Shown here: one piece after another, positions 11,673 through 20,802 of the stretch
Position numbering within the stretch: position 1 is the stretch's first letter
Layout: each line of letters starts with the position of its first letter
Origin: Pseudomonas farsensis
GTDB lineage: Bacteria > Pseudomonadota > Gammaproteobacteria > Pseudomonadales > Pseudomonadaceae
NCBI RefSeq assembly: GCF_014268805.2
Contig: NZ_JABWRF020000002.1
Location: 1,184,001-1,248,000 of the forward strand
Direction: 5' to 3'
Length of the DNA stretch: 64,000 nt
Notes under the pieces: model-generated
Database searches by the model: none
Seen by the model: only the letters and a program-made list of their open reading frames with translations
Told to the model about the DNA's origin: nothing
Made by a program: the position numbers and the translations under genes

Positions 11673-11939
11673 ATGGCTGAAGCTGAAAAAACCGTCCGTA
11701 CGCTGACTGGCCGTGTCGTCAGCGACAAAATGGACAAGACCATCACCGTTCTGATCGAGCGTCGCGTAAAGCACCCGATCTACGGTAAATACGTTAAGCG
11801 TTCGACTAAGCTGCACGCGCACGACGAAACCAACCAGTGCAAGATCGGCGACAAAGTTTCGATTACCGAAACTCGTCCGCTGGCCAAGACCAAGTCCTGG
11901 GCACTGGTTGAAGTCCTCGAACGCGCTGTTGAAGTCTAA
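11673..11939 (+). CDS. rpsQ: 30S ribosomal protein S17
   Basis: S17 is a primary 16S rRNA binder with an OB fold. The start is placed at ATG 11673 ([13 protein letters not shown]), giving 88 residues; a GTG two codons earlier overlaps the rpmC stop and is less likely. Normal S10-operon order. Confidence 0.96.
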   Translation: MAEAEKTVRTLTGRVVSDKMDKTITVLIERRVKHPIYGKYVKRSTKLHAHDETNQCKIGDKVSITETRPLAKTKSWALVEVLERAVEV

Positions 11940-11962
11940 GGGCTAGGGGTCGGAGAAATTTT

Positions 11963-12331
11963 ATGATTCAGACTCAATCCATGCTCGATGTGGCCGATAA
12001 CAGCGGCGCTCGTCGCGTCATGTGCATTAAAGTGCTCGGCGGTTCGCACCGTCGTTACGCTGGCATCGGTGACATCATCAAAGTTACCGTCAAGGAAGCA
12101 ATTCCTCGCGGTAAGGTCAAAAAAGGCCAGGTGATGACTGCTGTTGTCGTCCGTACCCGTCACGGTGTACGTCGCGCTGACGGTTCCATCATTCGTTTCG
12201 ACGGTAACGCTGCTGTTCTGCTGAACACCAAGCAAGAGCCGATCGGCACTCGCATCTTCGGGCCAGTGACCCGTGAACTTCGCAACGAGAAGTTCATGAA
12301 GATCGTCTCGCTCGCCCCTGAAGTGCTCTAA
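11963..12331 (+). CDS. rplN: 50S ribosomal protein L14
   Basis: L14 takes part in bridge B8 and binds the silencing factor RsfS. The 122-residue product ([21 protein letters not shown]) is standard in length. In E. coli this gene begins the spc operon; here I see no promoter or terminator in the 23-bp gap after rpsQ, so S10 and spc genes appear fused up to rpsN. Confidence 0.97.
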   Translation: MIQTQSMLDVADNSGARRVMCIKVLGGSHRRYAGIGDIIKVTVKEAIPRGKVKKGQVMTAVVVRTRHGVRRADGSIIRFDGNAAVLLNTKQEPIGTRIFGPVTRELRNEKFMKIVSLAPEVL

Positions 12332-12342
12332 GGAGATCCGAC

Positions 12343-12657
12343 ATGCAAAAGATTCGTCGTGACGACGAGATCATCGTGATCGCCGGCAAAGACAAAGGTA
12401 AGCGCGGTAAGGTGCTGAAGGTTCTCGCTGATGACCGTCTGGTCATTGGTGGTGTGAACCTGGTCAAGCGTCATACCAAGCCTAACCCGATGGCGGGCGT
12501 CCAAGGCGGTATCGTCGAGAAAGAAGCGCCTCTGCACGCTTCCAACGTTGCTATCTTCAACAGCGAAACCAACAAGGCTGATCGCGTTGGCTTCAAAGTA
12601 GAAGAAGGCAAGAAAATTCGTGTCTTCAAGTCGACCCAAAAAGCGGTTGATGCTTGA
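12343..12657 (+). CDS. rplX: 50S ribosomal protein L24
   Basis: L24 is an assembly initiator for the large subunit near the tunnel exit. The 104-residue product ([22 protein letters not shown]) contains the KOW motif at its N-terminus. It lies 11 bp after rplN behind AAGGAGAT. Confidence 0.97.
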   Translation: MQKIRRDDEIIVIAGKDKGKRGKVLKVLADDRLVIGGVNLVKRHTKPNPMAGVQGGIVEKEAPLHASNVAIFNSETNKADRVGFKVEEGKKIRVFKSTQKAVDA

Positions 12658-12677
12658 ACACTGCTAGGTAGAAGACC

Positions 12678-13217
12678 ATGGCACGACTGAAAGAGATTTA
12701 CCGGAACGAAATCGCTCCCAAGCTTAAGGAAGAACTTAAGCTTTCGAACGTGATGGAAGTCCCGCGCGTTACCAAAATCACCCTGAACATGGGTCTGGGC
12801 GAAGCGATCGGCGACAAAAAAGTCATCGAGCACGCTGTAGCTGACCTGGAAAAGATCACTGGCCAAAAGCCAGTTGTGACTTTCGCTCGTAAATCCATCG
12901 CGGGCTTCAAAGTCCGTGAGGGCTGGCCGATCGGCGTCAAGGTGACTCTGCGTAGCGACAAGATGTACGAGTTCCTGGACCGCCTGCTGGCGATCTCCCT
13001 GCCTCGGGTTCGCGACTTCCGCGGCCTGAATGCCAAGTCCTTCGATGGTCGTGGCAACTACAGCATGGGCGTGAAAGAGCAGATCATCTTCCCGGAAATC
13101 GACTACGACAAGATCGATGCTCTGCGCGGTTTGGACATCACCCTGACCACCACTGCTCGTTCGGACGACGAAGGCCGCGCTCTGCTGCGTGCTTTCAAGT
13201 TCCCGTTCCGCAACTGA
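12678..13217 (+). CDS. rplE: 50S ribosomal protein L5
   Basis: L5 binds 5S rRNA and touches the P-site tRNA. The 179-residue product ([20 protein letters not shown]) has the usual length and conserved core. The first bases of this gene are the S8 repressor target in E. coli; I could not identify that structure with confidence here. Confidence 0.97.
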   Translation: MARLKEIYRNEIAPKLKEELKLSNVMEVPRVTKITLNMGLGEAIGDKKVIEHAVADLEKITGQKPVVTFARKSIAGFKVREGWPIGVKVTLRSDKMYEFLDRLLAISLPRVRDFRGLNAKSFDGRGNYSMGVKEQIIFPEIDYDKIDALRGLDITLTTTARSDDEGRALLRAFKFPFRN

Positions 13218-13230
13218 TTGGAGTAGGAAA

Positions 13231-13536
13231 ATGGCCAAGAAGAGCATGAAAAACCGCGAGCTGAAGCGTCAGCTCACGGTAGCCAAGTACGCCAAAAAGC
13301 GTGCCGAGCTGAAAGCGACCATCGTCAACCTGAACGCTTCTCCTGAAGAGCGTTTTGCTGCCGTAGTCGCTCTGCAGAAGCAGCCACGTGACGCCAGCGC
13401 TGCGCGCATGCGTAACCGCTGCCGCATCACCGGTCGTCCGCACGGCGTGTACCGCAAGTTCGGCCTCGGCCGTAACAAGCTGCGCGAAGCTGCGATGCGC
13501 GGTGACGTGCCTGGTCTGGTCAAGGCTAGCTGGTAA
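13231..13536 (+). CDS. rpsN: 30S ribosomal protein S14
   Basis: S14 binds 16S rRNA in the 30S head. The start is ATG 13231 ([14 protein letters not shown]), 101 residues; an earlier in-frame ATG would overlap rplE. This is the long, zinc-free (C-minus) form, since the CxxC pair of the short zinc form is absent. It is the last gene before a 210-bp gap that holds a hairpin and a promoter. Confidence 0.97.
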   Translation: MAKKSMKNRELKRQLTVAKYAKKRAELKATIVNLNASPEERFAAVVALQKQPRDASAARMRNRCRITGRPHGVYRKFGLGRNKLREAAMRGDVPGLVKASW

Positions 13537-13600
13537 TCCCAGTTGCCGTGACACCGGGGGGAGGGGGAGTAATCTTCCGACCGCCGGTGACCTCGCAAAG

Positions 13601-13627
13601 AAACAAGCCCCTATATGGGGCTTGTTT
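13601..13627 (+). terminator. Perfect 11-bp hairpin after rpsN, terminator-like
   Basis: AAACAAGCCCC (13601-13611) pairs exactly with GGGGCTTGTTT (13617-13627) around a TATAT loop. The A and T ends of the arms give the A/U-rich flanks of an intrinsic terminator, though the free T-run is short (CGTTT). A weaker inverted repeat, CACCGG (13552-13557) with CCGGTG (13584-13589), precedes it. Confidence 0.6.
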
Positions 13628-13650
13628 CGTTTCTGGCTTGTGTCTAGAAT
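13622..13650 (+). promoter_or_regulatory. Candidate sigma-70 promoter for rpsH and the rest of spc
   Basis: TTGTTT (13622-13627) and TAGAAT (13645-13650) with a 17-bp spacer. The -35 hexamer is the 3' arm of the upstream hairpin. The leader to rpsH would be about 90 nt. Confidence 0.6.
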
Positions 13651-13703
13651 GACCGGCTCACCTGAGCCTGGGGTTTTTACCCTGCCTGCTCGGGTGGTTG
13701 TGA

Positions 13704-13717
13704 TAGCCGCAAGGCTA
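13704..13717 (+). promoter_or_regulatory. GNRA-capped hairpin in the rpsH leader
   Basis: UAGCC (13704-13708), a GCAA tetraloop and GGCUA (13713-13717) form a 5-bp hairpin about 30 nt before the rpsH start. An outer pairing (GAGCCUGGGGU and ACCC...GCUC, about 13665-13692) is possible. This could be an autogenous control element, but binding of S8 or another protein is only a guess. Confidence 0.35.
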
Positions 13718-13746
13718 ATAATTCTTGTATCAGGAGCATCTAGCCC

Positions 13747-14139
13747 ATGAGTATGCAGGACCCGTTAGCGGACATGCTAACTCGCATCCGTAATGCCCAG
13801 ATGGCTGAAAAGTCTGTCGTAAGCATGCCTTCTTCTACCCTGAAGGTCGCGGTTGCCAAAGTACTGAAAGACGAAGGTTACATCGCCAGCTACGAAGTTA
13901 CCGGCGAAGCCAAACCTTCCCTCTCTATCGAACTGAAGTACTTCGAAGGCCGTCCGGTCATCGAGGAACTGAAGCGTACCAGCCGTCCTGGCCTTCGCCA
14001 GTACAAGGCCGTCACTGACCTGCCGAAAGTACGTGGCGGTCTGGGCGTGTCTATTGTCTCCACCAACAAAGGTGTGATGACTGACCGCGCTGCGCGCGCT
14101 GCCGGTGTCGGCGGCGAAGTTCTGTGCACAGTGTTCTAA
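13747..14139 (+). CDS. rpsH: 30S ribosomal protein S8
   Basis: S8 is a primary assembly protein of the 30S platform and, in E. coli, the repressor of the spc operon. The 130-residue product ([18 protein letters not shown]) is full length. It is preceded by AGGAGCATCTAGCCC and by its own candidate promoter. rplF follows after 12 bp. Confidence 0.97.
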   Translation: MSMQDPLADMLTRIRNAQMAEKSVVSMPSSTLKVAVAKVLKDEGYIASYEVTGEAKPSLSIELKYFEGRPVIEELKRTSRPGLRQYKAVTDLPKVRGGLGVSIVSTNKGVMTDRAARAAGVGGEVLCTVF

Positions 14140-14151
14140 GGGGGGATAGGC

Positions 14152-14685
14152 ATGTCTCGCGTCGCTAAGAACCCCGTTAAGCTGCCAGCAGGCGTCGAAG
14201 TTAAATTCGCCGGCCAACAGCTTTCGGTGAAGGGTGCCAAGGGCACTCTCGAACTGAACGTTCACTCGTCTGTTGAAGTTACCGAAGAGTCTGGTGAGCT
14301 GCGTTTCGTCGCTCGCAACGGTGATCAGCAAGCTCGCGCCATGGCCGGTACCACCCGCGCCCTGGTGAACAACATGGTCCAGGGCGTAAGCCAAGGCTTC
14401 GAGCGTAAGCTCCAGCTGGTCGGTGTTGGTTACAAGGCTCAGGCCAAGGGCACCATCCTGAACCTGGCTCTGGGCTTCTCGCACCCAGTGGATTACGAAC
14501 TTCCAGCCGGTATCACCGCTGAAACCCCAAGCCAGACCGACATCCTGATCAAGGGTATCGATAAGCAGCTCGTGGGTCAGGTGGCCGCTGAAGTCCGCGG
14601 TTTCCGTCCGCCAGAGCCTTACAAGGGCAAGGGTGTGCGTTACGCGGATGAAGTAGTCCGTCGTAAAGAAGCCAAGAAGAAGTAG
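14152..14685 (+). CDS. rplF: 50S ribosomal protein L6
   Basis: L6 stabilises the base of the stalk and the sarcin-ricin loop region. The 177-residue product ([19 protein letters not shown]) shows the two repeated domains of the family and ends in a Lys-rich tail. Start is behind AAGGGGGGATAGGC. Confidence 0.97.
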   Translation: MSRVAKNPVKLPAGVEVKFAGQQLSVKGAKGTLELNVHSSVEVTEESGELRFVARNGDQQARAMAGTTRALVNNMVQGVSQGFERKLQLVGVGYKAQAKGTILNLALGFSHPVDYELPAGITAETPSQTDILIKGIDKQLVGQVAAEVRGFRPPEPYKGKGVRYADEVVRRKEAKKK

Positions 14686-14695
14686 GGCCTAGCAA

Positions 14696-15046
14696 ATGAC
14701 CGACAAAAAAGTTACTCGACTGCGTCGCGCTCGCAAAGCACGCCTGAAAATGCACGAGCTCGAAGCCGTGCGTCTCTGCGTGTTCCGCTCGTCGCAGCAC
14801 ATTTATGCCCAGGTTATTTCGGCCGACGGCAGCAAGGTTCTGGCAAGCGCCTCGACCTTGGACAAAGACCTGCGTGATGGCGCCACTGGCAACATCGACG
14901 CGGCCACTAAGGTTGGCAAGCTGGTAGCTGAGCGCGCGAAAGCCGCCGGTGTATCTCAAGTTGCCTTTGACCGTTCCGGCTTCAAGTACCATGGCCGCGT
15001 CAAAGCGCTGGCTGATGCTGCTCGTGAAGGCGGGCTGGAGTTCTAA
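14696..15046 (+). CDS. rplR: 50S ribosomal protein L18
   Basis: L18 binds 5S rRNA with L5 and L25. The 116-residue product ([19 protein letters not shown]) has the basic N-terminus expected. It is followed by rpsE after 3 bp. Confidence 0.97.
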   Translation: MTDKKVTRLRRARKARLKMHELEAVRLCVFRSSQHIYAQVISADGSKVLASASTLDKDLRDGATGNIDAATKVGKLVAERAKAAGVSQVAFDRSGFKYHGRVKALADAAREGGLEF

Positions 15047-15049
15047 GTT

Positions 15050-15550
15050 ATGGCAAATAACGATCAAAAGCGCGACGAAGGCTACATCGAGAAGCTGGTT
15101 CAAGTTAACCGCGTAGCCAAAACCGTCAAAGGCGGCCGTATCTTCACCTTCACCGCGTTGACCGTGGTGGGTGATGGTAAAGGTCGTGTTGGTTTCGGCC
15201 GTGGTAAATCGCGCGAAGTACCAGCTGCTATCCAGAAAGCTATGGAAGCTGCTCGTCGCAACATGATCCAGGTTGACCTGAAAGGCACCACCCTGCAGTA
15301 CGCCACCAAGGCCGCCCACGGCGCCTCGAAGGTTTACATGCAGCCTGCCTCGGAAGGTACCGGTATCATCGCTGGTGGTGCCATGCGTGCCGTCCTCGAA
15401 GTTGCTGGCGTACAGAACGTTCTGGCCAAGTGCTACGGCTCGACTAACCCAGTGAACGTGGTTCATGCCACTTTCAAGGGTCTGAAAGCCATGCAATCCC
15501 CTGAGTCCATTGCTGCCAAACGCGGCAAGACTGTCGAGGAGATCTTCTGA
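15050..15550 (+). CDS. rpsE: 30S ribosomal protein S5
   Basis: S5 acts in mRNA entry and decoding accuracy. The 166-residue product ([21 protein letters not shown]) contains the double-stranded RNA-binding-like domain ([19 protein letters not shown]) in its N-terminal half. rpmD starts 2 bp after its stop. Confidence 0.97.
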   Translation: MANNDQKRDEGYIEKLVQVNRVAKTVKGGRIFTFTALTVVGDGKGRVGFGRGKSREVPAAIQKAMEAARRNMIQVDLKGTTLQYATKAAHGASKVYMQPASEGTGIIAGGAMRAVLEVAGVQNVLAKCYGSTNPVNVVHATFKGLKAMQSPESIAAKRGKTVEEIF

Positions 15551-15552
15551 TC

Positions 15553-15729
15553 ATGGCAACTGTAAAAGTAACGCTGATCAAGAGCGTCTCGGGCCGCATC
15601 CCTAACCACAAACTGTGCGTTAAGGGTCTGGGTCTGCGTCGTATCGGTCACACTGTAGAAGTCCAGGATACTCCCGAGAATCGCGGGATGATCAACAAGG
15701 CTTACTACATGCTGCGCGTCGAGGGCTAA
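15553..15729 (+). CDS. rpmD: 50S ribosomal protein L30
   Basis: A 58-codon gene for L30, which lies on the back of the 50S subunit. Translation reads [20 protein letters not shown] and ends LRVEG, in agreement with the family in both length and sequence. It fits tightly between rpsE (2 bp) and rplO (3 bp). Confidence 0.97.
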   Translation: MATVKVTLIKSVSGRIPNHKLCVKGLGLRRIGHTVEVQDTPENRGMINKAYYMLRVEG

Positions 15730-15732
15730 TCG

Positions 15733-16167
15733 ATGAAACTCAATGATCTGAGTCCAGCGCCGGGTTCCCGTCGCGAGAAGCACCGTCCGGGCCGTGGTAT
15801 CGGTAGCGGTCTGGGTAAGACTGGTGGCCGCGGCCACAAAGGTCAAACCTCGCGCTCCGGTGGCACCATTGCTCCAGGCTTCGAAGGCGGTCAACAGCCG
15901 CTGCACCGTCGCCTGCCGAAGTTCGGCTTCGTTTCCCTGAAAGCCATGGATCGCGCAGAAGTGCGTCTGTCCGAGCTGGCCAAGGTGGAAGGCGATCTGA
16001 TCACCGTTCAGTCCCTCAAGGACGCCAACGTGATCGGCCAGCACGTACAGCGTGTGAAAATCATGCTGTCGGGCGAAGTCACTCGCGCAGTCACCCTCAA
16101 GGGTATCGCCGTCACCAAAGGTGCACGTGCGGCTATCGAAGCAGCTGGCGGCAAGTTCGAGGAATAA
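15733..16167 (+). CDS. rplO: 50S ribosomal protein L15
   Basis: L15 is a late-assembly protein with a long, Gly- and Arg-rich N-terminal extension that threads into 23S rRNA; this is clear here ([19 protein letters not shown]). The product has 144 residues. Its TAA is directly followed by the secY start codon. Confidence 0.97.
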   Translation: MKLNDLSPAPGSRREKHRPGRGIGSGLGKTGGRGHKGQTSRSGGTIAPGFEGGQQPLHRRLPKFGFVSLKAMDRAEVRLSELAKVEGDLITVQSLKDANVIGQHVQRVKIMLSGEVTRAVTLKGIAVTKGARAAIEAAGGKFEE

Positions 16168-17499
16168 ATGGCTAAGCAAGGTGCTCTCTCTTCGCTCGGT
16201 AAGGGCGGGATGTCGGAACTCTGGGCTCGTCTGCGCTTTCTGTTCATGGCGATCATCGTCTATCGGATCGGCGCGCACATCCCTGTACCAGGCATTAACC
16301 CGGACCGTCTTGCGGATCTGTTCCGGCAGAATGAGGGGACCATTCTTAGCTTGTTCAACATGTTTTCCGGTGGCGCGCTGGAGCGCATGAGCATCTTTGC
16401 ACTGGGGATCATGCCGTACATTTCGGCATCGATCATCATGCAGCTCATGACCGCTGTCAGCCCGCAGCTGGAACAGTTGAAGAAGGAAGGTGAAGCTGGC
16501 CGTCGCAAGATCAGCCAGTACACCCGCTACGGCACCGTTATCCTGGCGCTGGTTCAAGCCATTGGCATGTCCATTGGCCTGGCCAACCAGGGCGTGGCGT
16601 TTTCTGTAGACCTGGGCTTCCATGTCGTCGCCGTCTCCACCTTTGTGGCAGGCGCGATGTTCATGATGTGGCTCGGCGAGCAGATCACCGAGCGCGGTGT
16701 GGGCAACGGTATCTCGATGTTGATCTTCGCGGGTATCGTTGCCGGTCTTCCGAGAGCAATCGGGCAGTCTTTCGAGTCTGCACGCACAGGCGATATCAAC
16801 ATTTTCGCCTTGGTCGCTATCGGTTTGCTGGCAGTAGCGATTATCGGTTTCGTGGTGTTCATTGAGCGTGGTCAGCGTCGTATCGCCGTTCACTACGCCA
16901 AGCGTCAGCAGGGCCGCAAGGTCTTCGCTGCGCAGACCAGCCACTTGCCGCTGAAAGTGAACATGGCGGGGGTAATCCCGGCCATCTTCGCGAGCAGCAT
17001 CTTGCTGTTCCCGGCTTCGCTGGGTGCCTGGTTTGGTCAGTCCGAAGGTATGGGCTGGCTGCAGGACATCTCGCAGTCGATCGCTCCTGGTCAGCCGTTG
17101 AACATTCTGCTGTTTAGTGCAGGGATCATTTTCTTCTGCTTCTTCTACACAGCGTTGATGTTCAACCCGAAAGACGTAGCGGAAAACCTGAAGAAGTCCG
17201 GTGCCTTTATTCCGGGTATCCGTCCTGGTGAGCAGTCGGCACGCTACATTGATGGCGTTCTGACCCGTTTGACCATGTTCGGTGCTCTTTACATGATGGC
17301 CGTGTGCTTGCTGCCCCAGTTCCTGGTGGTGGCTGCAAACGTGCCGTTCTACCTTGGCGGGACCTCGTTGCTGATTGTGGTAGTGGTTGTGATGGACTTC
17401 ATGTCCCAAGTACAATCGCACCTCGTTTCGCACCAGTACGAATCCCTGATGAAGAAAGCCAACCTGAAAGGCTACGGCGGCAGCGGTTTGCTGCGCTGA
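16168..17499 (+). CDS. secY: Protein translocase channel subunit SecY
   Basis: SecY is the inner-membrane channel through which SecA or the ribosome passes unfolded proteins. The 443-residue product has ten predicted membrane segments and the plug and lateral-gate regions of the family. Its start codon abuts the rplO stop with no gap, so translation is probably coupled. It keeps its conserved place between rplO and rpmJ. Confidence 0.98.
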   Translation: MAKQGALSSLGKGGMSELWARLRFLFMAIIVYRIGAHIPVPGINPDRLADLFRQNEGTILSLFNMFSGGALERMSIFALGIMPYISASIIMQLMTAVSPQLEQLKKEGEAGRRKISQYTRYGTVILALVQAIGMSIGLANQGVAFSVDLGFHVVAVSTFVAGAMFMMWLGEQITERGVGNGISMLIFAGIVAGLPRAIGQSFESARTGDINIFALVAIGLLAVAIIGFVVFIERGQRRIAVHYAKRQQGRKVFAAQTSHLPLKVNMAGVIPAIFASSILLFPASLGAWFGQSEGMGWLQDISQSIAPGQPLNILLFSAGIIFFCFFYTALMFNPKDVAENLKKSGAFIPGIRPGEQSARYIDGVLTRLTMFGALYMMAVCLLPQFLVVAANVPFYLGGTSLLIVVVVVMDFMSQVQSHLVSHQYESLMKKANLKGYGGSGLLR

Positions 17500-17528
17500 T
17501 TTAGCCCCTTAAGGTTCGAGGAGTCGGT

Positions 17529-17645
17529 ATGAAAGTTCGTGCATCGGTGAAAAAGCTGTGCCGCAACTGCAAGATCATTCGTCGCGAAGGTGTCGTGCGC
17601 GTGATCTGCAGCGCGGAACCGCGTCACAAGCAGCGCCAAGGCTGA
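17529..17645 (+). CDS. rpmJ: 50S ribosomal protein L36 (zinc-ribbon form)
   Basis: A 38-codon gene reading [15 protein letters not shown] and ending HKQRQG. It has the complete zinc set Cys11, Cys14, Cys27 and His33, so it is the C-plus form. Pseudomonads usually carry a zinc-free paralogue elsewhere under Zur control; none is in this window. It is the last gene of the spc block. Confidence 0.96.
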
Positions 17646-17662
17646 GTGTGATCTGCGTTTCA

Positions 17663-17690
17663 AACCCAGCAGCTAGTGCGCTGCTGGGTT
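17663..17690 (+). terminator. Perfect 11-bp hairpin after rpmJ
   Basis: AACCCAGCAGC (17663-17673) and GCTGCTGGGTT (17680-17690) pair fully around a 6-nt loop, followed by a moderately T-rich stretch (GATTATTCGTTTCT). It probably ends or attenuates spc transcription. Confidence 0.65.
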
Positions 17691-17717
17691 GATTATTCGT
17701 TTCTACAGCGATATTAT
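17689..17717 (+). promoter_or_regulatory. Sigma-70 promoter of the alpha operon
   Basis: TTGATT (17689-17694) and TATTAT (17712-17717) are 17 bp apart. The first two bases of the -35 box are the end of the upstream hairpin. The rpsM start is about 50 nt beyond the expected transcription start. Confidence 0.7.
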
Positions 17718-17776
17718 CTCGCGCCCTATTTCTTGGCTTCCGGGGCGTAGGTAGCTGTCAATTGGAGTCCCACTGA

Positions 17777-18133
17777 ATGGCCCGTATTGCAGGCGTCAAC
17801 ATTCCAGATAACAAGCACACTGTTATCTCGCTGACCTACATCTATGGTGTCGGTCGCACTACTGCGCAGAAAATCTGTGCAGACACTGGGGTTAACCCAG
17901 CCGCAAAGATCAAGGATCTGAGCGACGAGCAAATCGAAACCCTGCGTGGCGAAGTTGCGAAGTTCACCACTGAAGGTGACCTGCGTCGTGACATCAACAT
18001 GAAGATCAAGCGCTTGATGGACCTGGGTTGCTACCGCGGCCTGCGTCATCGTAAAGGTCTGCCGGTTCGCGGTCAGCGCACCAAGACCAACGCACGCACC
18101 CGTAAGGGCCCGCGTAAGCCGATCCGCAAGTAA
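17777..18133 (+). CDS. rpsM: 30S ribosomal protein S13
   Basis: S13 forms B1 bridges with the large subunit and contacts P-site tRNA. The 118-residue product ([24 protein letters not shown]) contains the helix-hairpin-helix region and a basic C-terminal tail. First gene of the alpha operon. Confidence 0.98.
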   Translation: MARIAGVNIPDNKHTVISLTYIYGVGRTTAQKICADTGVNPAAKIKDLSDEQIETLRGEVAKFTTEGDLRRDINMKIKRLMDLGCYRGLRHRKGLPVRGQRTKTNARTRKGPRKPIRK

Positions 18134-18151
18134 CCGCCCAGGAATATAGAC

Positions 18152-18541
18152 ATGGCAAAACCTGCTGCTCGTCCTCGTAAGAAAGTCAAAAAGACAGTGG
18201 TTGATGGCATCGCCCACATCCACGCTTCTTTTAACAACACCATCGTGACCATCACCGATCGTCAGGGCAACGCGTTGTCCTGGGCTACCTCCGGTGGTTC
18301 GGGTTTCCGTGGTTCGCGCAAATCCACCCCGTTCGCAGCTCAGATCGCTGCAGAGCGTGCTGGTCAAGCTGCGCTGGAATACGGTCTGAAAAACCTCGAC
18401 GTAAACGTCAAGGGTCCAGGTCCAGGTCGTGAGTCCGCCGTTCGTGCTTTGAACAGCTGCGGCTACAAGATCGCCAGCATCACCGACGTGACGCCAATCC
18501 CGCACAACGGGTGCCGTCCGCCGAAGAAGCGTCGCGTGTAA
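18152..18541 (+). CDS. rpsK: 30S ribosomal protein S11
   Basis: S11 lies on the 30S platform near the E-site codon. The 129-residue product ([19 protein letters not shown]) ends PPKKRRV as is typical. It sits 18 bp after rpsM and 15 bp before rpsD. Confidence 0.98.
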
Positions 18542-18556
18542 TCAGGAGACAGATAA

Positions 18557-19177
18557 ATGGCACGTTACATTGGTCCAAAATGCAAACTGTCTCGCCGTGA
18601 AGGCACTGACCTGTTCCTGAAGAGCGGCGTTCGCGCTCTGGAATCGAAGTGCAACATCGAAGCAGCCCCAGGTATCCACGGCCAGCGCCGTGGCCGTCAG
18701 TCCGACTACGGTACCCAGCTGCGCGAGAAACAGAAAGTTCGTCGTATCTACGGTGTACTGGAGCGTCAATTCCGCGGTTACTACCAAGCGGCAGCCTCGA
18801 AGAAAGGCGCCACTGGTGAGAACCTGCTGCAGATGCTTGAGTGCCGTCTGGATAACGTCGTTTATCGTATGGGCTTCGGTTCGACTCGTTCCGAATCCCG
18901 TCAGCTGGTTTCGCACAAAGCGATCAGCGTAAACGGCAAGACTGTAAACATTCCATCCTACCAAGTTCGTCCGGGTGACGTGGTCTCGGTTCGCGAGAAG
19001 TCGCTGAACCAGCTTCGCATTGTTCAAGCCCTTGAACTGTGCGCTCAGCGTGGCCGCGTTGAGTGGGTAGACGTGGATGCTGCTAAAAAGTCGGGCGTTT
19101 TCAAGAACGTTCCTGCTCGCAGCGACCTGTCCGCCGACATCAACGAAAACCTGATTGTCGAGCTCTACTCCAAGTAA
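18557..19177 (+). CDS. rpsD: 30S ribosomal protein S4
   Basis: S4 begins 30S body assembly and in E. coli represses the alpha operon through a pseudoknot at rpsM. The 206-residue product ([21 protein letters not shown]) has the S4 RNA-binding domain from about residue 95. The E. coli pseudoknot was not recognised in the rpsM leader. Confidence 0.98.
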   Translation: MARYIGPKCKLSRREGTDLFLKSGVRALESKCNIEAAPGIHGQRRGRQSDYGTQLREKQKVRRIYGVLERQFRGYYQAAASKKGATGENLLQMLECRLDNVVYRMGFGSTRSESRQLVSHKAISVNGKTVNIPSYQVRPGDVVSVREKSLNQLRIVQALELCAQRGRVEWVDVDAAKKSGVFKNVPARSDLSADINENLIVELYSK

Positions 19178-19199
19178 GGGCTAGAAAATAGGTGCATCC

Positions 19200-20201
19200 A
19201 TGCAGATTTCGGTAAATGAGTTTCTGACACCCCGTCACATCGACGTGCAGGTTGTCAGTCCAACCCGCGCCAAGATCACGCTCGAGCCTCTCGAGCGTGG
19301 CTTCGGCCATACCCTGGGCAACGCGCTGCGCCGCATCCTGTTGTCCTCCATGCCTGGCTGTGCAGTAGTCGAGGCCGAGATCGATGGCGTACTCCATGAG
19401 TACTCCGCGATCGAAGGTGTACAGGAAGACGTCATTGAAATCCTGTTGAACCTGAAAGGCCTGGCTATCAAACTGCACGGTCGTGACGAAGTTACGCTGA
19501 CCTTGTCGAAAAAGGGTTCGGGGGTGGTTACCGCTGCCGATATTCAGCTGGATCACGATGTCGAGATCGTCAACCCCGATCACGTAATCGCGAACCTGGC
19601 GTCCAACGGCGCCCTGAACATGAAGCTCACTGTAGCTCGTGGTCGCGGTTACGAGCCGGCCGACTCTCGTCAGACTGACGAAGATGAAAGCCGCAGCATT
19701 GGCCGTCTCCAGCTGGACGCTTCGTTCAGCCCGGTGCGTCGTATCGCCTACGTGGTCGAAAACGCCCGTGTTGAACAGCGTACTAACCTGGACAAGCTGG
19801 TCATCGATCTGGAAACCAACGGTACCCTGGATCCTGAAGAGGCTATCCGTCGTGCCGCGACCATCCTGCAACAGCAGCTGGCCGCGTTCGTCGACCTCAA
19901 AGGTGACAGCGAGCCGGTTGTGGTCGAGCAGGAAGACGAGATCGATCCGATCCTGCTGCGCCCGGTTGACGACCTGGAACTGACTGTACGTTCGGCCAAC
20001 TGCCTCAAGGCGGAGAACATCTACTACATCGGCGACCTGATTCAGCGTACCGAAGTAGAGTTGTTGAAGACTCCTAACCTGGGCAAGAAGTCCCTGACTG
20101 AAATCAAGGACGTCCTGGCCTCCCGTGGTCTGTCTCTCGGCATGCGCCTCGACAACTGGCCGCCTGCAAGCCTTAAGAAAGACGACAAGGCGACTGCCTG
20201 A
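19200..20201 (+). CDS. rpoA: RNA polymerase alpha subunit
   Basis: Alpha dimerises to nucleate RNA polymerase assembly and its C-terminal domain reads UP elements and activators. The product has 333 residues: N-terminal domain (1-235) with the [19 protein letters not shown] segment, linker, and C-terminal domain with [17 protein letters not shown] near 265-281. It is between rpsD and rplQ as usual. Confidence 0.98.
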
Positions 20202-20243
20202 TCGTCGTAATCACCGAACGTAGTGTTTGGTAAGGAATGAATC

Positions 20244-20630
20244 ATGCGTCATCGTAAAAGTGGACGTCACCTGAGCCGTACCAGCTCTCACCGCAAAGCT
20301 ATGTTCCAGAACATGGCTGTGTCGTTGATCGAGCACGAGCTGATCAAAACCACCCTGCCGAAAGCCAAGGAACTGCGCCGCGTTGCCGAGCCGCTGATCA
20401 CCCTGGCCAAGGAAGACAGCGTTGCCAATCGCCGTCTGGCCTTCGACCGTACCCGTTCGAAGTCTGCTGTTGGCAAACTGTTCAACGATCTGGGCAAGCG
20501 CTACGCCACTCGTCAGGGCGGCTACTTGCGCATCCTGAAGTGCGGTTTCCGCGCTGGCGACAACGCGCCTATGGCGTACGTCGAGCTGGTTGATCGTCCA
20601 GTTGGTGGTGCTGTAGAAGCCGCCGAGTAA
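20244..20630 (+). CDS. rplQ: 50S ribosomal protein L17
   Basis: L17 lies at the tunnel exit side of the 50S subunit. The 128-residue product ([20 protein letters not shown]) matches the family. It is the final gene of the alpha operon and is followed by an intrinsic terminator. Confidence 0.98.
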   Translation: MRHRKSGRHLSRTSSHRKAMFQNMAVSLIEHELIKTTLPKAKELRRVAEPLITLAKEDSVANRRLAFDRTRSKSAVGKLFNDLGKRYATRQGGYLRILKCGFRAGDNAPMAYVELVDRPVGGAVEAAE

Positions 20631-20650
20631 GACGTCAGTCTGCTTACAAG

Positions 20651-20676
20651 AAACCGGGCCTAGTGCCCGGTTTTTT
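20651..20676 (+). terminator. Intrinsic terminator of the alpha operon
   Basis: AAACCGGGC (20651-20659) pairs with GCCCGG plus T residues (20665 onward) around CTAGT, followed by six T residues. Confidence 0.9.
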
Positions 20677-20724
20677 GTGTCTGCAAACATTGCAAATATC
20701 TATCGTAACTACCTAATCAATTAA

Positions 20725-20754
20725 TTGGCTCTGGTTGTACACCTCGCGGATACT
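20725..20754 (+). promoter_or_regulatory. Candidate katA promoter
   Basis: TTGGCT (20725-20730) and GATACT (20749-20754), 18 bp apart, in the AT-rich rplQ-katA gap. Regulation by OxyR is known for P. putida katA, but I cannot identify a convincing OxyR site upstream (20690-20720). Confidence 0.35.
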
Positions 20755-20802
20755 TCACTGCATGCCGATTAGCCGGCGACTGAAGATCGATAAGGAGAGC
20801 CC

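Noticed and set aside
15463..17433. A 656-codon open frame antisense to rpsE-rplO-secY
   Set aside because: It crosses several sure genes in the opposite direction and has biased composition typical of antisense frames.
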